Assembly: GCA_029777335.1 (NCBI GenBank)
Contig: JAKOSN010000236.1
Location: 1 to 63,619, forward strand
Length of the DNA stretch: 63,619 nucleotides
Source of the DNA: Planctomycetota bacterium
GTDB taxonomy: Bacteria; Planctomycetota; Planctomycetia; Gemmatales; Gemmataceae
Direction: 5' to 3'
The notes under the pieces are model-generated. The model was given only the letters and a program-made list of their open reading frames with translations. It ran no database searches and had not been told where the DNA came from. Position 1 is the first letter of the stretch. Each line of letters begins with the position of its first letter. The position numbers and the translations under genes are program-made. Positions 54,404 through 63,315 of the stretch are shown here, piece by piece.

Positions 54404-55096
54404 ATGACGCCCGTGAATGCGGATTCGCTGAAACGGGTAAAAGCCTTCAACGACCTCGCCGCGCAACAGCAGAAACTCGAAGAGATGAAGAAGGCGCTCG
54501 ATGCCGAAAAAGATCGGCTGGAGTAGCTGCGCGCCGGTCTTCTTACAAATGACCAGACGCTCTCAACTGACGAAGCTAGGAACGCACGGGAGACGGCGGG
54601 GCAGGTAGCTCCGGAAGGCCCGTTTCGCATCGCACAATGGTTCCCTGATCTGAGCCGTAATGACGGTGTAGATCGGGGTCACTGGGGCGACTTCGGTAAC
54701 GGACCAAAGACCCTAGACGAGTTGAAAAAGATGGTAGCAGGCACTTTGAAGAGCACCCAGGAAAGGGCGCAGAAGTATCCAGATTTGAGTCACGCCTCGA
54801 TTAAGATTCAAGACGCTGCTGGAACTGACCTCGGCACGGAGGAGACGTTCTCAGCCAAGGCAGCTTCCTTCGTGGACAAGGAAACCTTGGCACGCGCCAA
54901 GGAGCAGAAGGCGAAACTGGCTACCCAACGCAGCGATCTCCAGAGCAGGGCGGATGAGTACCGCAGTGCAAAGGTGAAATACGACGCTGATCTCGCGGCG
55001 TATGAGAAAGCCCTGGCCGACTACCGCTCCGGGTTGAGTTCGGTCAAGGACGACTCGTACCAGCCCCCTCAAGGTCACACCACTGGCAATCGGTAA
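54404..55096 (+). pseudogene. Coiled-coil protein gene interrupted by an in-frame TAG
   Basis: An open frame starts at ATG 54404 (AGGAG just upstream) and encodes 40 residues rich in heptads (LAAQQQKLEEMKKALDAEKD), then meets TAG at 54524-54526. The same frame continues without any other stop for 189 further codons to 55096, and the downstream part is also helical and charged (AKEQKAKLATQRSDLQSRAD). The continuity of coding character across the stop suggests a once-intact gene of about 230 codons broken by a single amber mutation. The second part lacks a good start of its own (TTG 54722 at best). No family is recognised. It is the first gene inside the putative island. Confidence 0.6.
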
Positions 55097-55533
55097 CTCT
55101 CACGCTCGCCGGTGATCGGATTGACCGATAAGCGATCGCCAAGGGCTTGTGGAAAAGAGCGGCCACCGGATCTGATCGGGGCTGCTCTTTTTCGTTTTCG
55201 TGTTATTGTGGTTCTTCTGTCAAAGTCGAGGGCCGTGAAGGTCAATCAGCGCTGTGGGCCTATGATAAGCGCTATGGATGCCCGGAACCACCGTGAACAA
55301 GAGACTTTATCGGAATTAAGGCTTCTTGTTAGACTTTTCTGCGAAAAACCGCCGGAAAAACGAGCCAGAATCCTCAAGAAACGCTTAATTCTGATAAAGT
55401 TGAAGGATTTAGTTTTACCGAGGATAACGCAGGCTCGGCCAGCTTGTCGAAGCACGTTGACTGAAGCCACGGCATCCCGTCTATGGAAGTCGATCCCTGC
55501 TTGGTCGAACTCCGGTGACAGGAGGAAGTATCT
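55097..55533. other. Intergenic region upstream of the E1/KAS/KR fusion
   Basis: A 437-bp stretch containing the terminator at 55153-55194 and presumably the promoter of the fusion gene. It is more AT-rich in its second half (about 55290-55430). A plus-strand frame from 55112 runs through but continues into the fusion gene in another frame and is rejected. Confidence 0.5.
55153..55194 (+). terminator. Intrinsic terminator
   Basis: AAAAGAGCGGCC (55153-55164) pairs with GGCTGCTCTTTT (55180-55191) through 12 bp including one G-T wobble, and a T-rich run follows (TTTTTCGTTTT). This is a classical intrinsic terminator for the interrupted coiled-coil gene. Confidence 0.75.
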
Positions 55534-58500
55534 GTGCCCACTCCGCAATTTCTCGCAATCTATAGGGCGATGTTCACCGCCCGTCTCGTGGATAACCACC
55601 AATTGGAACTTGTCCGGCGTGGCGATGCATTCTTCCACCTCTCCGGGGCAGGTCACGAAGCGTCGGCGGCCCTCGCCTCTCACCTCATCCCGGCCGATTG
55701 GCTCCATCTCCACTACCGCGACAAAGCCCTTCTCATCCTAAGGGGACTAAGTATAACCCGCATCTTTGCGGCGTCGTGCTGTCGTGCAGAATCCCCTTCT
55801 CGCGGCCGGCAGTTGCCTGATATTTTGTCCGACCGCGAGCACAACGTGTTGAGTAGTGTCACGCTTGTGGGGAATCATGCCCTTCAAGCAGTCGGGGTCG
55901 CCGCGTCTATCTGCGAACAAAGCGCCAACCCGATCGTGGTCTGTTCAACGGGCGACGGGACCACCCAAGAGGGTGAGTTCCTTGAGGCCTTTGCTGAGGC
56001 AGTCCGGAGCCAGCTACCGGTATTGTTCCTCATCGAAAATAACGGCTGGGCCATCTCCACACAAACGGCCCAGAAGACTTTCTTCTCCCGTCCTGACGGT
56101 GAGGCGTCGGAGTTCTACGGGTTGCCTATCCGCCGCGTTGATGGATCGGACACTATGTCGGCCTACGAGGCATTCGGCGAGGTGGTCACCCGGATGCGAA
56201 TGGAACGGAATCCTGCCCTCGTCGTCCTCTCCGTGGCCCGTCTTGAGAACCACTCCACATCAGATGACCAACGGAAGTATCGATCCCCTGAGGAAATTGA
56301 CGCGGCGTGGATCACTGCCGATCCCGTCCGGATCCTGCGGCAGCGGATGATCGAGGAAGGGCTACCAGAGGCTGAACTGCGAGAGATCGAGGCTGAGGTC
56401 ACCGCGGCCGTCCTCGCCGCGAAAGAAGAAGCCCTGGTCGGTCGCCAGCCTACCACTGTCCGAGTTGCAAAGGCTCCCCTCCCCCGTGATTTGACGGGCC
56501 GTCTCGCTTCACGTCAGGAATCCCTTCGGGTAGGTCGCCTCACGATGCGGGAAGCCATCCGCGACACTCTTCGACACCACCTAGAATCGGATACTCGGGT
56601 CTTTCTGTACGGGCAAGACATTGAGGATCCCAAGGGAGATATATTTGGGGTCACGCAGGGACTCAGCACCGCATTTCCAGGACGAGTGGTTAATTCCCCT
56701 ATCTCCGAAGCGACGATTGTGGGCACGTGCATCGGCCGGGCCTTGGCCGGCCAACGACCAGTTGCCTTTCTCCAGTTTGCAGACTTCCTTCCGCTAGCCT
56801 ACAACCAGATACTGTCCGAGTTGGGCAGCATGTATTGGCGAACCGGGGGTGACTGGGAGGCCCCTGTGATTGTGATGATCCCCTGTGGGGCTTACCGGCC
56901 CGGGCTCGGCCCCTTTCATTCGCAGTCGCTTGAGGCACTGGCCATCCACACACCCGGAGTGGATGTCTTCATGCCCAGCACCGCGGCCGACGCTGGCGGG
57001 TTGCTCGACGCAGCGTTCTCGTCCTCTCGCCCGACGCTCTTCTTCTACCCGAAGGCCGCATTGAACGTCGCCGAAGAGATTGACCGGCGGGAGGTAAGCT
57101 TCGGGGCTGCCCGGATTACATTGGCTGGTCGGGACATCACCTTGGTCGGGTGGGGCAACACCGTGGCGATCTGCCTTAGGACGGCAGACGCATTGCGGAA
57201 GATCGGGGTCGAGGCCGAAGTGATAGATCTGCAATTTCTCTCGCCCTGGGACGAGGATACGGTGCTTTGCTCAGTCAACCGCACCGGGCGGCTCTTGGTT
57301 GTTCATGAAGACAATGTCACCTGTGGGATGGGTGCGGAGGTGCTGGCTGTCGTGGCTCAGCGGGCAGTCCGTGCGGTTCGGTGCGGTCGGATTGCAAGAC
57401 CCGACACGCTTCTGCCCTGCAACTTCGCCAACCAACACGACCTGCTACCGTCATTTCGGAGCACACTTGCCGCTGCCGCCGACCTTCTCGATTTGGATCT
57501 AGCGTGGGAGGAACCCCCAGGCGAGGAGGATGGGTCGCTTGTCATCGTCAGAGCACTTGCCAGCGGACCCTCCGACGACACTGTCTGCATCCTCCGCCTT
57601 CACGTTCGTCCGGGGTCCCAGGTCGCCGCTGGCGCTATTGTTGCCACTATCGAGGCCAGCAAGTCAGTATTCGATATGGCTTCCCCGGCTTCCGGAACGG
57701 TCGAAGCAGTGTACGCCACAGAGGATCAATACATCCGGATCAACTCCCCGCTGTTAGCCGTTAGGCCCGAGCAAGCAGTCCGTTTCACCTCACCGTTCTG
57801 TGAGGATTTAGGTTTGCCCAGGCTCTCCAGGAGGCCAGCCAAGTCCGGTGTCCGTGAGGTGTCCAGGATAGATACTCCTGGACCACGGTTGGTCGGGATT
57901 GCGGCTATCGCGGCCCTTCCAGCAAGCCGGCTCGTCACAAACGACGAAATCCTGATCCGACATCAGGAGCGAACATCAGCTGAGGTAGCTCACCTCACCG
58001 GGATCGAAACTCGTCACTGGGCCGGAGAAGGCGAAGACGCCTTGACGCTGGCCGCCAGGGCTAGCCGCGAGGCACTGGAGGCTTCCGGACTCGGGATCGA
58101 CTCGATGGGCTTGATTGTGTGTAGCACAGGCTCCCCTCCGAAGACGATACCTTCGTTGGCCTGCCAGCTCCTGTCCGAACTCACGGCTGACCGGCCAGGC
58201 CTCTCGATCCCAGCTTTCGATGTCAACGCCGCCTGTTCCGGTTATCTGTACGCCTTGGGTCTTGCCCACGACTATCTGCAAACCCGGCCGCATGGCCGCG
58301 TACTCGTAGTTACGTCCGAGATCGTCTCCCGGTCACTAGACGCAGACGATTTAGATACCCTCGTTCTGTTCGGGGATGCCGCCACAGCCACCATCGTGGT
58401 CGGCGAGGAGCACCTGCCGGAAGCCCGCTACCGCCTGTACCCCCCAGAACTCTCTGCGAAAGACGACAGGGATCACGCCCTCGTGATGCCTGCTGGCGGC

Positions 58501-61362
58501 GGTCCAATACGGATGAAAGGCCAGCTAGTTTTCGGGGAAGCTGTGCGTTCGATGGTGGGCGGGATGCAGCGCGCGTGTGCCGATATCGGTGTGCCCATCG
58601 ACCGGCTCGCCATCGTCGTGCCGCACCAGGCCAACCAGCGTATCCTGGATTCTGTGCGGAAGCAGCTGCCCGTACCGGTGTTCAGTAATATCCGGAACAT
58701 CGGAAACACCTCATCCTCCAGCATCCCGCTTGCTCTCCAGGACTGCCTGCCTGGTCTTGGCTCTGGGCAGTTGATCGGCCTCTGTGCGTTCGGCGGTGGC
58801 TTCACGTCCGGAGCGGCCGTGCTGGAAGTTCTCCCCAAAGTGACCTCCGAGGCAGCGGTGGACCGGTTAGGCACCTTGGCGAGATCGCTCTCCCCAGAAC
58901 GGGACCTAAGCGGTTCCACCATTCTGTCCGCCGCGTGGTCGTCGGCCCCTGATGCCCCCCGCCGTGATCCAGCTATACGCCGCGTCATCATCATCGCCTA
59001 CCCGACCGCCGAGGTCGCCTCGCTGAATGATGCTTTCAGGGCTTGCGGAGTGACCATCGAATTGACCAACGTGGAGGCATTACCCAGTCTTCTCGCACTG
59101 GGGAGCGGGTTGGAAGACGTCCGCGTAGTAATCGCTGCGGATAACCCGGCGGCACGCACCCCCGACCTCTCACGGCTCCGATCCCATCTTCTCACGCTGA
59201 CCCAGACAATCCGCGACGTTATGAACTCGTCTGAGCTACGGAAAGCTTCGCTCTTCCTGCTCACCCGGGGGGCTTGTGTCACGGCCGATCTCGGACATCT
59301 AAACCTTGAGCAGGCTCCCCTGGCCGGGCTGGCTGCCACACTGTCGGTGGAAAGCCCTGAGGTCTGGGGATGTCACATCGACATGAGCTGGGCTGCTGAC
59401 GACTTTCGGAACGCCGCCGAAGATGTACTAGCCGTCTCCACCGAAACCGCGGTCGCCTATCGGGGAGGACAGCGGCTCGTCCGACGCCTGGTATCGGCCG
59501 CTCTCCCGGCTGAACTGGCCCAACCGGCATTCTTCCCCGATGCCTGGTACTTGATCACTGGGGGGCTAGGGGCCCTCGGACTTGCCCTAACTGAGTGGAT
59601 CGTCAGCCAGGGGGGCCGCAGAGTGGTGTTGCTAAGCCGTAAAGGGCTCGGCGGGGGGGAGACAAAGTCAACGAGGGAGGGTCGTTTGCGGAAAATGCGG
59701 GAGTCGGGGGCCGAGATCCAAGTCGTCGCCACCGACATTGCGGATCGCGAAGCGGTCGCCCGCGTCCTGGAGCCCTTTCGAGATGGGGGGCAGCGGCTTA
59801 GGGGAGTCTTTCACTTGGCCGGAGTTGCCGAGCACCGCGACGCGAAGGAGATCGAGGAAACCCACCTCGACCGTGTCCTAAGGGCCAAGGTGGATGGTTC
59901 CTGGAACTTGCACGAGCTGACTCGTGACATTCCTCTGGATTATTTTGTGAACTTTTCCTCCATCTCTGCGGTCTGGGGTGCGAAAGGGTTAGGATCCTAT
60001 GCCGCCGCAAACGCTTTCCTCGATGGCCTGGCAGCGTACCGCCGAGGGCTAGGGCTTCCAGCGATCTCCATCAATTGGGGGCCTTGGTGCGGCGGGGGAA
60101 TGGCAACCGACGAGATGCTCGACTCCCTCGAGCGGATGGGGCTTCACGGCCTCGACCCGGACCACGCTCTGCTCACCCTAGGACGTTTACTCGCTTCGGG
60201 GTCCATCGGGGCCGTGGTCGCTCGGGCTAACTGGGAACGCTTCGCATCATTGTACGGGAGCCGGCCGAACCGCCGGCTGCTCAGCCTTCTTAATAATGTA
60301 GGCCAAACGGCAGAGCCTGCTGGGTCTGGGGCGTCCCCCGGCACTGATTCTAAGCATGTCCTATTACTAGAAAAAGACGTAGCAGCGGAGTTTGCTGGCT
60401 ACTTGGCTGCTGAAGTGGGGGAGGAGGGGCCGCTGGACAAAGACTTGCCCCTCTGTGAACTGGGCATCGACTCTATGGCGGCAGCCGATGCGGCCTGCTG
60501 GGTGGAGGCAAGGTTCCACCATCGCCTCCCACCGGGTGCCCTGTTGGGCGAGGCCAGTATCAATTCCGTCGCCAAACTCATCACGCAAGGGACGAAAAGG
60601 GTTATACAGCCCTCCCCGACTTCGGCTAGTTCCAGTGGCATTATTCGCCCCGCTGAGATCCGCTCGGATTGCAGAAACTGCTTCGCGGTCGAAATCTACC
60701 GGGGGGGCGGTTTCCGCGATTCTCCGGACATTGTCGCCACCCTCAAGGAGATCATTGCACCCAGCTACGAAGACTTCACAGCGATCCTAAATCGCGAGCT
60801 GAAGTACAATGACACCCTGTATCTCGGCATCGACTCAGCCCGGAAGCCATGCTGCTTCTTCATGACGGCATGGCAGACGCTGAAGCTGGTGGACACCACA
60901 CCTCTCCGCGTTCTCTACCTCGGCCTTAGTGCAGCCGGGCAAGACACGAAGGGCGGTGGACACATCGCCGACCTGTGGTGGGCGAGCCGGTCCGACATGA
61001 TGGCGTGGGTGAGGGAAACGGGGTCCCAGCTCGTTGTGTGGGGCACCTGTGCGACGCCGTCTGCGTACCGTGCGGTAGCCGAGATGGTGAACAGACTAGA
61101 GCCGGATTTGCACGGGAATTACAGTTCGACCGGGCGGGCGATCGCCCAGACGGTCTGCGAACACATGGGCTGGCATCGTCACCTGACGATACATCCGTTC
61201 GTGCTTAAGGGAGTGGCCGAAGCAACTCACTACTCCGCCGCTGAGCGGCAGCGAATTGCCCATATTACACGGGGCTTCACTTTACTCGGCCGGTTAGGCA
61301 TTGAGGAACCTCAAGGAGACCGGTTGCTCTTTGTGGGATTCGTAGACACAGGTGGGACATGA
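55534..61362 (+). CDS. Giant fusion: 2-oxoacid dehydrogenase E1-alpha/E1-beta + lipoyl-like + ketoacyl synthase III + ketoreductase + ACP + unknown domain
   Basis: One frame of 1942 codons from GTG 55534, with AGGAGG upstream. Residues 1-320 are E1-alpha: FHLSGAGHEAS, the ThDP motif G140-D-G with ENNGW at 168-172. Residues 336-640 are E1-beta: NSPISEATIVG and the PFHSQSLEALA histidine. Residues about 680-750 are a lipoyl-type domain with candidate lysine K710 in EASKSVFDM. Residues 790-1120 are ketoacyl synthase III with the complete triad C901 (NAACSG), H1031 (PHQAN), N1058 (GNTSS). Residues about 1150-1590 are a polyketide ketoreductase: TGGLGALG (1342-1349), K1452, S1476, Y1489, N1493. Residues 1615-1685 are an ACP with S1647 (GIDSM). 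Residues 1700-1942 are unrecognised. No acyltransferase, dehydratase, thioesterase or E2 catalytic domain is seen. Confidence 0.92.
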   Translation: MPTPQFLAIYRAMFTARLVDNHQLELVRRGDAFFHLSGAGHEASAALASHLIPADWLHLHYRDKALLILRGLSITRIFAASCCRAESPSRGRQLPDILSDREHNVLSSVTLVGNHALQAVGVAASICEQSANPIVVCSTGDGTTQEGEFLEAFAEAVRSQLPVLFLIENNGWAISTQTAQKTFFSRPDGEASEFYGLPIRRVDGSDTMSAYEAFGEVVTRMRMERNPALVVLSVARLENHSTSDDQRKYRSPEEIDAAWITADPVRILRQRMIEEGLPEAELREIEAEVTAAVLAAKEEALVGRQPTTVRVAKAPLPRDLTGRLASRQESLRVGRLTMREAIRDTLRHHLESDTRVFLYGQDIEDPKGDIFGVTQGLSTAFPGRVVNSPISEATIVGTCIGRALAGQRPVAFLQFADFLPLAYNQILSELGSMYWRTGGDWEAPVIVMIPCGAYRPGLGPFHSQSLEALAIHTPGVDVFMPSTAADAGGLLDAAFSSSRPTLFFYPKAALNVAEEIDRREVSFGAARITLAGRDITLVGWGNTVAICLRTADALRKIGVEAEVIDLQFLSPWDEDTVLCSVNRTGRLLVVHEDNVTCGMGAEVLAVVAQRAVRAVRCGRIARPDTLLPCNFANQHDLLPSFRSTLAAAADLLDLDLAWEEPPGEEDGSLVIVRALASGPSDDTVCILRLHVRPGSQVAAGAIVATIEASKSVFDMASPASGTVEAVYATEDQYIRINSPLLAVRPEQAVRFTSPFCEDLGLPRLSRRPAKSGVREVSRIDTPGPRLVGIAAIAALPASRLVTNDEILIRHQERTSAEVAHLTGIETRHWAGEGEDALTLAARASREALEASGLGIDSMGLIVCSTGSPPKTIPSLACQLLSELTADRPGLSIPAFDVNAACSGYLYALGLAHDYLQTRPHGRVLVVTSEIVSRSLDADDLDTLVLFGDAATATIVVGEEHLPEARYRLYPPELSAKDDRDHALVMPAGGGPIRMKGQLVFGEAVRSMVGGMQRACADIGVPIDRLAIVVPHQANQRILDSVRKQLPVPVFSNIRNIGNTSSSSIPLALQDCLPGLGSGQLIGLCAFGGGFTSGAAVLEVLPKVTSEAAVDRLGTLARSLSPERDLSGSTILSAAWSSAPDAPRRDPAIRRVIIIAYPTAEVASLNDAFRACGVTIELTNVEALPSLLALGSGLEDVRVVIAADNPAARTPDLSRLRSHLLTLTQTIRDVMNSSELRKASLFLLTRGACVTADLGHLNLEQAPLAGLAATLSVESPEVWGCHIDMSWAADDFRNAAEDVLAVSTETAVAYRGGQRLVRRLVSAALPAELAQPAFFPDAWYLITGGLGALGLALTEWIVSQGGRRVVLLSRKGLGGGETKSTREGRLRKMRESGAEIQVVATDIADREAVARVLEPFRDGGQRLRGVFHLAGVAEHRDAKEIEETHLDRVLRAKVDGSWNLHELTRDIPLDYFVNFSSISAVWGAKGLGSYAAANAFLDGLAAYRRGLGLPAISINWGPWCGGGMATDEMLDSLERMGLHGLDPDHALLTLGRLLASGSIGAVVARANWERFASLYGSRPNRRLLSLLNNVGQTAEPAGSGASPGTDSKHVLLLEKDVAAEFAGYLAAEVGEEGPLDKDLPLCELGIDSMAAADAACWVEARFHHRLPPGALLGEASINSVAKLITQGTKRVIQPSPTSASSSGIIRPAEIRSDCRNCFAVEIYRGGGFRDSPDIVATLKEIIAPSYEDFTAILNRELKYNDTLYLGIDSARKPCCFFMTAWQTLKLVDTTPLRVLYLGLSAAGQDTKGGGHIADLWWASRSDMMAWVRETGSQLVVWGTCATPSAYRAVAEMVNRLEPDLHGNYSSTGRAIAQTVCEHMGWHRHLTIHPFVLKGVAEATHYSAAERQRIAHITRGFTLLGRLGIEEPQGDRLLFVGFVDTGGT

Positions 61363-61584
61363 CGAGTGGGGGGCACCCCGGCCCTTGGCTCAAGGCCAAG
61401 TTTAGTTGAAGCGAGCGCTCGGCGCTGCCGCTACCAGCGTATTGTGGACCAAGTCTTCGCGCGTTACAAGAAAAACCAATCCCCCGCAACTCAGCCTCAA
61501 GTCGCTAGTCAGATTCCCAGGGGATGCGGCCCAATCTACAGTCGCTTTCTACTGCTGGGCTAGGGCTTCCTGTTCACCTGTCGC

Positions 61585-61621
61585 TTGACCTTGTAAGAAA
61601 AATAGGGTAGAATTCCTTACA
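61585..61621 (+). promoter_or_regulatory. Leaderless promoter with operator-like inverted repeat for the AbiE pair
   Basis: TTGACC (61585-61590) and TAGAAT (61608-61613) are separated by exactly 17 bases. The ATG of the antitoxin gene is at 61621, seven bases after the -10, so transcription should start at or next to the A of ATG, giving a leaderless mRNA; no ribosome-binding site is present. The inverted repeat TGTAAG (61592-61597) and CTTACA (61616-61621) brackets the -10 and start point and could be the autoregulatory operator. Confidence 0.6.
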
Positions 61622-62247
61622 TGACTGGCATCAGAAAAGCGACGCAAAGCGTTGACTCACGGATACTTGCTCGCATCCACGGGTGGGAAAGAGGCTCGGT
61701 GTTCGTTCCGACCGACTTCCTCGACCTCGGCAGCCGTGAAGCAGTCGATCTAGCCTTGCACCGGCTCGCCCAAAAAGGAACGATCCGCCGCCTGGCTCGG
61801 GGGGTGTACGACTTCCCGAAGGAGCACCCGGTACTCGGTCTGCTCGCGCCTTCCGCCGACGCCGTGGCCCAGGCGCTGGCCAGCCGCGACCGCACCCGGC
61901 TCCAGCCCGCCGGAGCCTACGCGGCCAACATCCTCGGCTTGTCCGAACAGGTGCCGGCGAAAGCGGTCTTCCTGACCGACGGCCCGAGCCGGACGGTGAA
62001 GATTGGGCCGACGACAATCCAGCTGCGGCGGACGACCCCGAGGAATATGGAAGCAGCGGGCCGGCTGAGCGGCCTCCTGATGCAAGCCCTTCGCGAGCTG
62101 GGCGAGGAGCACATCACCCAGGAGCGGCGCGAACATCTGAAGCGGACGCTCCCGGCTGACAAGCGGCGGGAACTCCTCAAGGATCTGAGGCTGGCCCCGG
62201 CTTGGATGCACCCGATCTTCCGGGAGCTGGCCGAGGAGAACGCATGA
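61621..62247 (+). CDS. AbiEi-type antitoxin (DUF6088 family)
   Basis: A 208-residue protein of the AbiEi/DUF6088 antitoxin type. The N-terminal winged-helix region includes GSVFVPTDFLDLGSREAVDLALHRL and GTIRRLARGVYDFPKEHP; the C-terminal part contains LQPAGAYAANILGLSEQVP and a helical end. In type IV AbiE systems this protein represses its own promoter and counteracts the nucleotidyltransferase toxin. Its stop overlaps the toxin ATG by four bases. Upstream, a leaderless promoter with an inverted repeat is seen. The codon use, rich in CGG, resembles the other island genes. Confidence 0.88.
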   Translation: MTGIRKATQSVDSRILARIHGWERGSVFVPTDFLDLGSREAVDLALHRLAQKGTIRRLARGVYDFPKEHPVLGLLAPSADAVAQALASRDRTRLQPAGAYAANILGLSEQVPAKAVFLTDGPSRTVKIGPTTIQLRRTTPRNMEAAGRLSGLLMQALRELGEEHITQERREHLKRTLPADKRRELLKDLRLAPAWMHPIFRELAEENA

Positions 62248-63257
62248 GGCTCCACTTCCTCACCCTACCGGCCGAAGAACGCCGCCTGTACATTGAGCAG
62301 GCGGCCATTCGGCGGAACGTATCGCCGGTACTCCTGGAGAAGGACTTCTGGGTGTGCTGGCTGCTGGGCCTGCTGTTCGGTTCGGAGTTCGCCGGTAACC
62401 TGGTGTTCAAGGGCGGCACGTCGCTGTCGAAGGTGTTCGGCGTCATCGAGCGGTTCTCCGAAGACCTCGACCTGTCGCTGTCGCCTGAGTTTCTGAAACT
62501 ACCGGAGGCGGGAACGAGCAGGAATCAGGCGAGCAAGTGGATGGCGAAGGCTGAGGCTGCCTGCGCCCAGGCGGTGAAGACGCAGATCGCGCCCGCTCTG
62601 GAAGCGGCCGTGGAGGCAGTGCTCGGGGAGCGCGACGGCGGGCGGTTCGAGTTCCTGGTGGACGCCCACACCAACTCGCCGGTGCTCCTGTTCCACTACC
62701 CATCGTCTCAACCAGCGGGCTTCGATTACCTGAAACTCGCAGTGAAGCTGGAATTCGGCTCGCTCACCGACCAGCAGCCGGTCGGCCGTCATGGCGTGCG
62801 GCCGTGGGTTGCCGATGCTCTCCCCGTAGCATTTCCCGACTGGCAGTGCGAAGTCGTGGCGCTGGAAGTGGAGCGGAGCTTCTGGGAAAAGGCGACCATC
62901 CTCCACACCGAGTATAACCGGCCGGCCGACAAGCCGACGCCCGACCGTTTCTCCCGCCACTACGCGGACACGGCAGCACTGGCAAAGCACCCCGCCGCGA
63001 GCGCGGCCAGCGACCTGCACGATCTCCGGGACCGGGTTGTAGCGTGGAAGGGGCAGTTCTTTGGCAGTTCGTGGGCCAGCTACCACCTTGCCAAGCCAGG
63101 GACGTTTCGTGTCGTCCCGCCGCCAGCGCGTCTGCCTGCACTGCGACGCGATTACCAGGCGATGCGGGACATGTACCTCTCGGAGCCTGCCTCCTTCGAC
63201 GATATACTCGCAATCCTGGCAGACCTCGAACGCCGCATCAACCAGTCCGGAGCCTAG
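62244..63257 (+). CDS. abiEii: AbiEii-type nucleotidyltransferase toxin
   Basis: A 337-residue protein of the AbiEii/AbiGii toxin family. The nucleotidyltransferase core is plain: LVFKGGTSLSKVFGVIERFSEDLDLSLS (residues about 54-82), with the G-S-type loop and the D-L-D metal pair. VVALEVERSFWEKATILH and a final helical domain complete the family. Such toxins modify tRNA or other targets with nucleotides and act in phage defence or in stabilising mobile DNA. The ATG at 62244 overlaps the antitoxin stop (ATGA). An in-frame GTG or ATG at 62202 exists but is unlikely. Confidence 0.92.
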   Translation: MRLHFLTLPAEERRLYIEQAAIRRNVSPVLLEKDFWVCWLLGLLFGSEFAGNLVFKGGTSLSKVFGVIERFSEDLDLSLSPEFLKLPEAGTSRNQASKWMAKAEAACAQAVKTQIAPALEAAVEAVLGERDGGRFEFLVDAHTNSPVLLFHYPSSQPAGFDYLKLAVKLEFGSLTDQQPVGRHGVRPWVADALPVAFPDWQCEVVALEVERSFWEKATILHTEYNRPADKPTPDRFSRHYADTAALAKHPAASAASDLHDLRDRVVAWKGQFFGSSWASYHLAKPGTFRVVPPPARLPALRRDYQAMRDMYLSEPASFDDILAILADLERRINQSGA

Positions 63258-63297
63258 CGTTTCTTGGTGCTACAACCGTTCGGCAAGCCGAGGGATT

Positions 63298-63315
63298 TTC
63301 TGCAATTCTTCTGCA
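63298..63315. repeat. Right copy of island-flanking repeat
   Basis: An exact copy of TTCTGCAATTCTTCTGCA found at 54345-54362, in the same orientation, 41 bp after the AbiEii stop. It lacks the TGCAGAA half-site seen at the left copy, as expected if left and right sites carry different flanks after integration. Confidence 0.55.

Noticed and set aside
54404..55096. Pyrrolysine or other recoding at the in-frame TAG
   Set aside because: No sign of recoding machinery or a structural signal in the window; a nonsense mutation is the simpler reading.
55112..55741. Plus-strand frame of 209 codons before and into the E1/KAS/KR fusion
   Set aside because: It crosses a terminator, overlaps the fusion gene in another frame by about 200 bp, and its translation has no family character.
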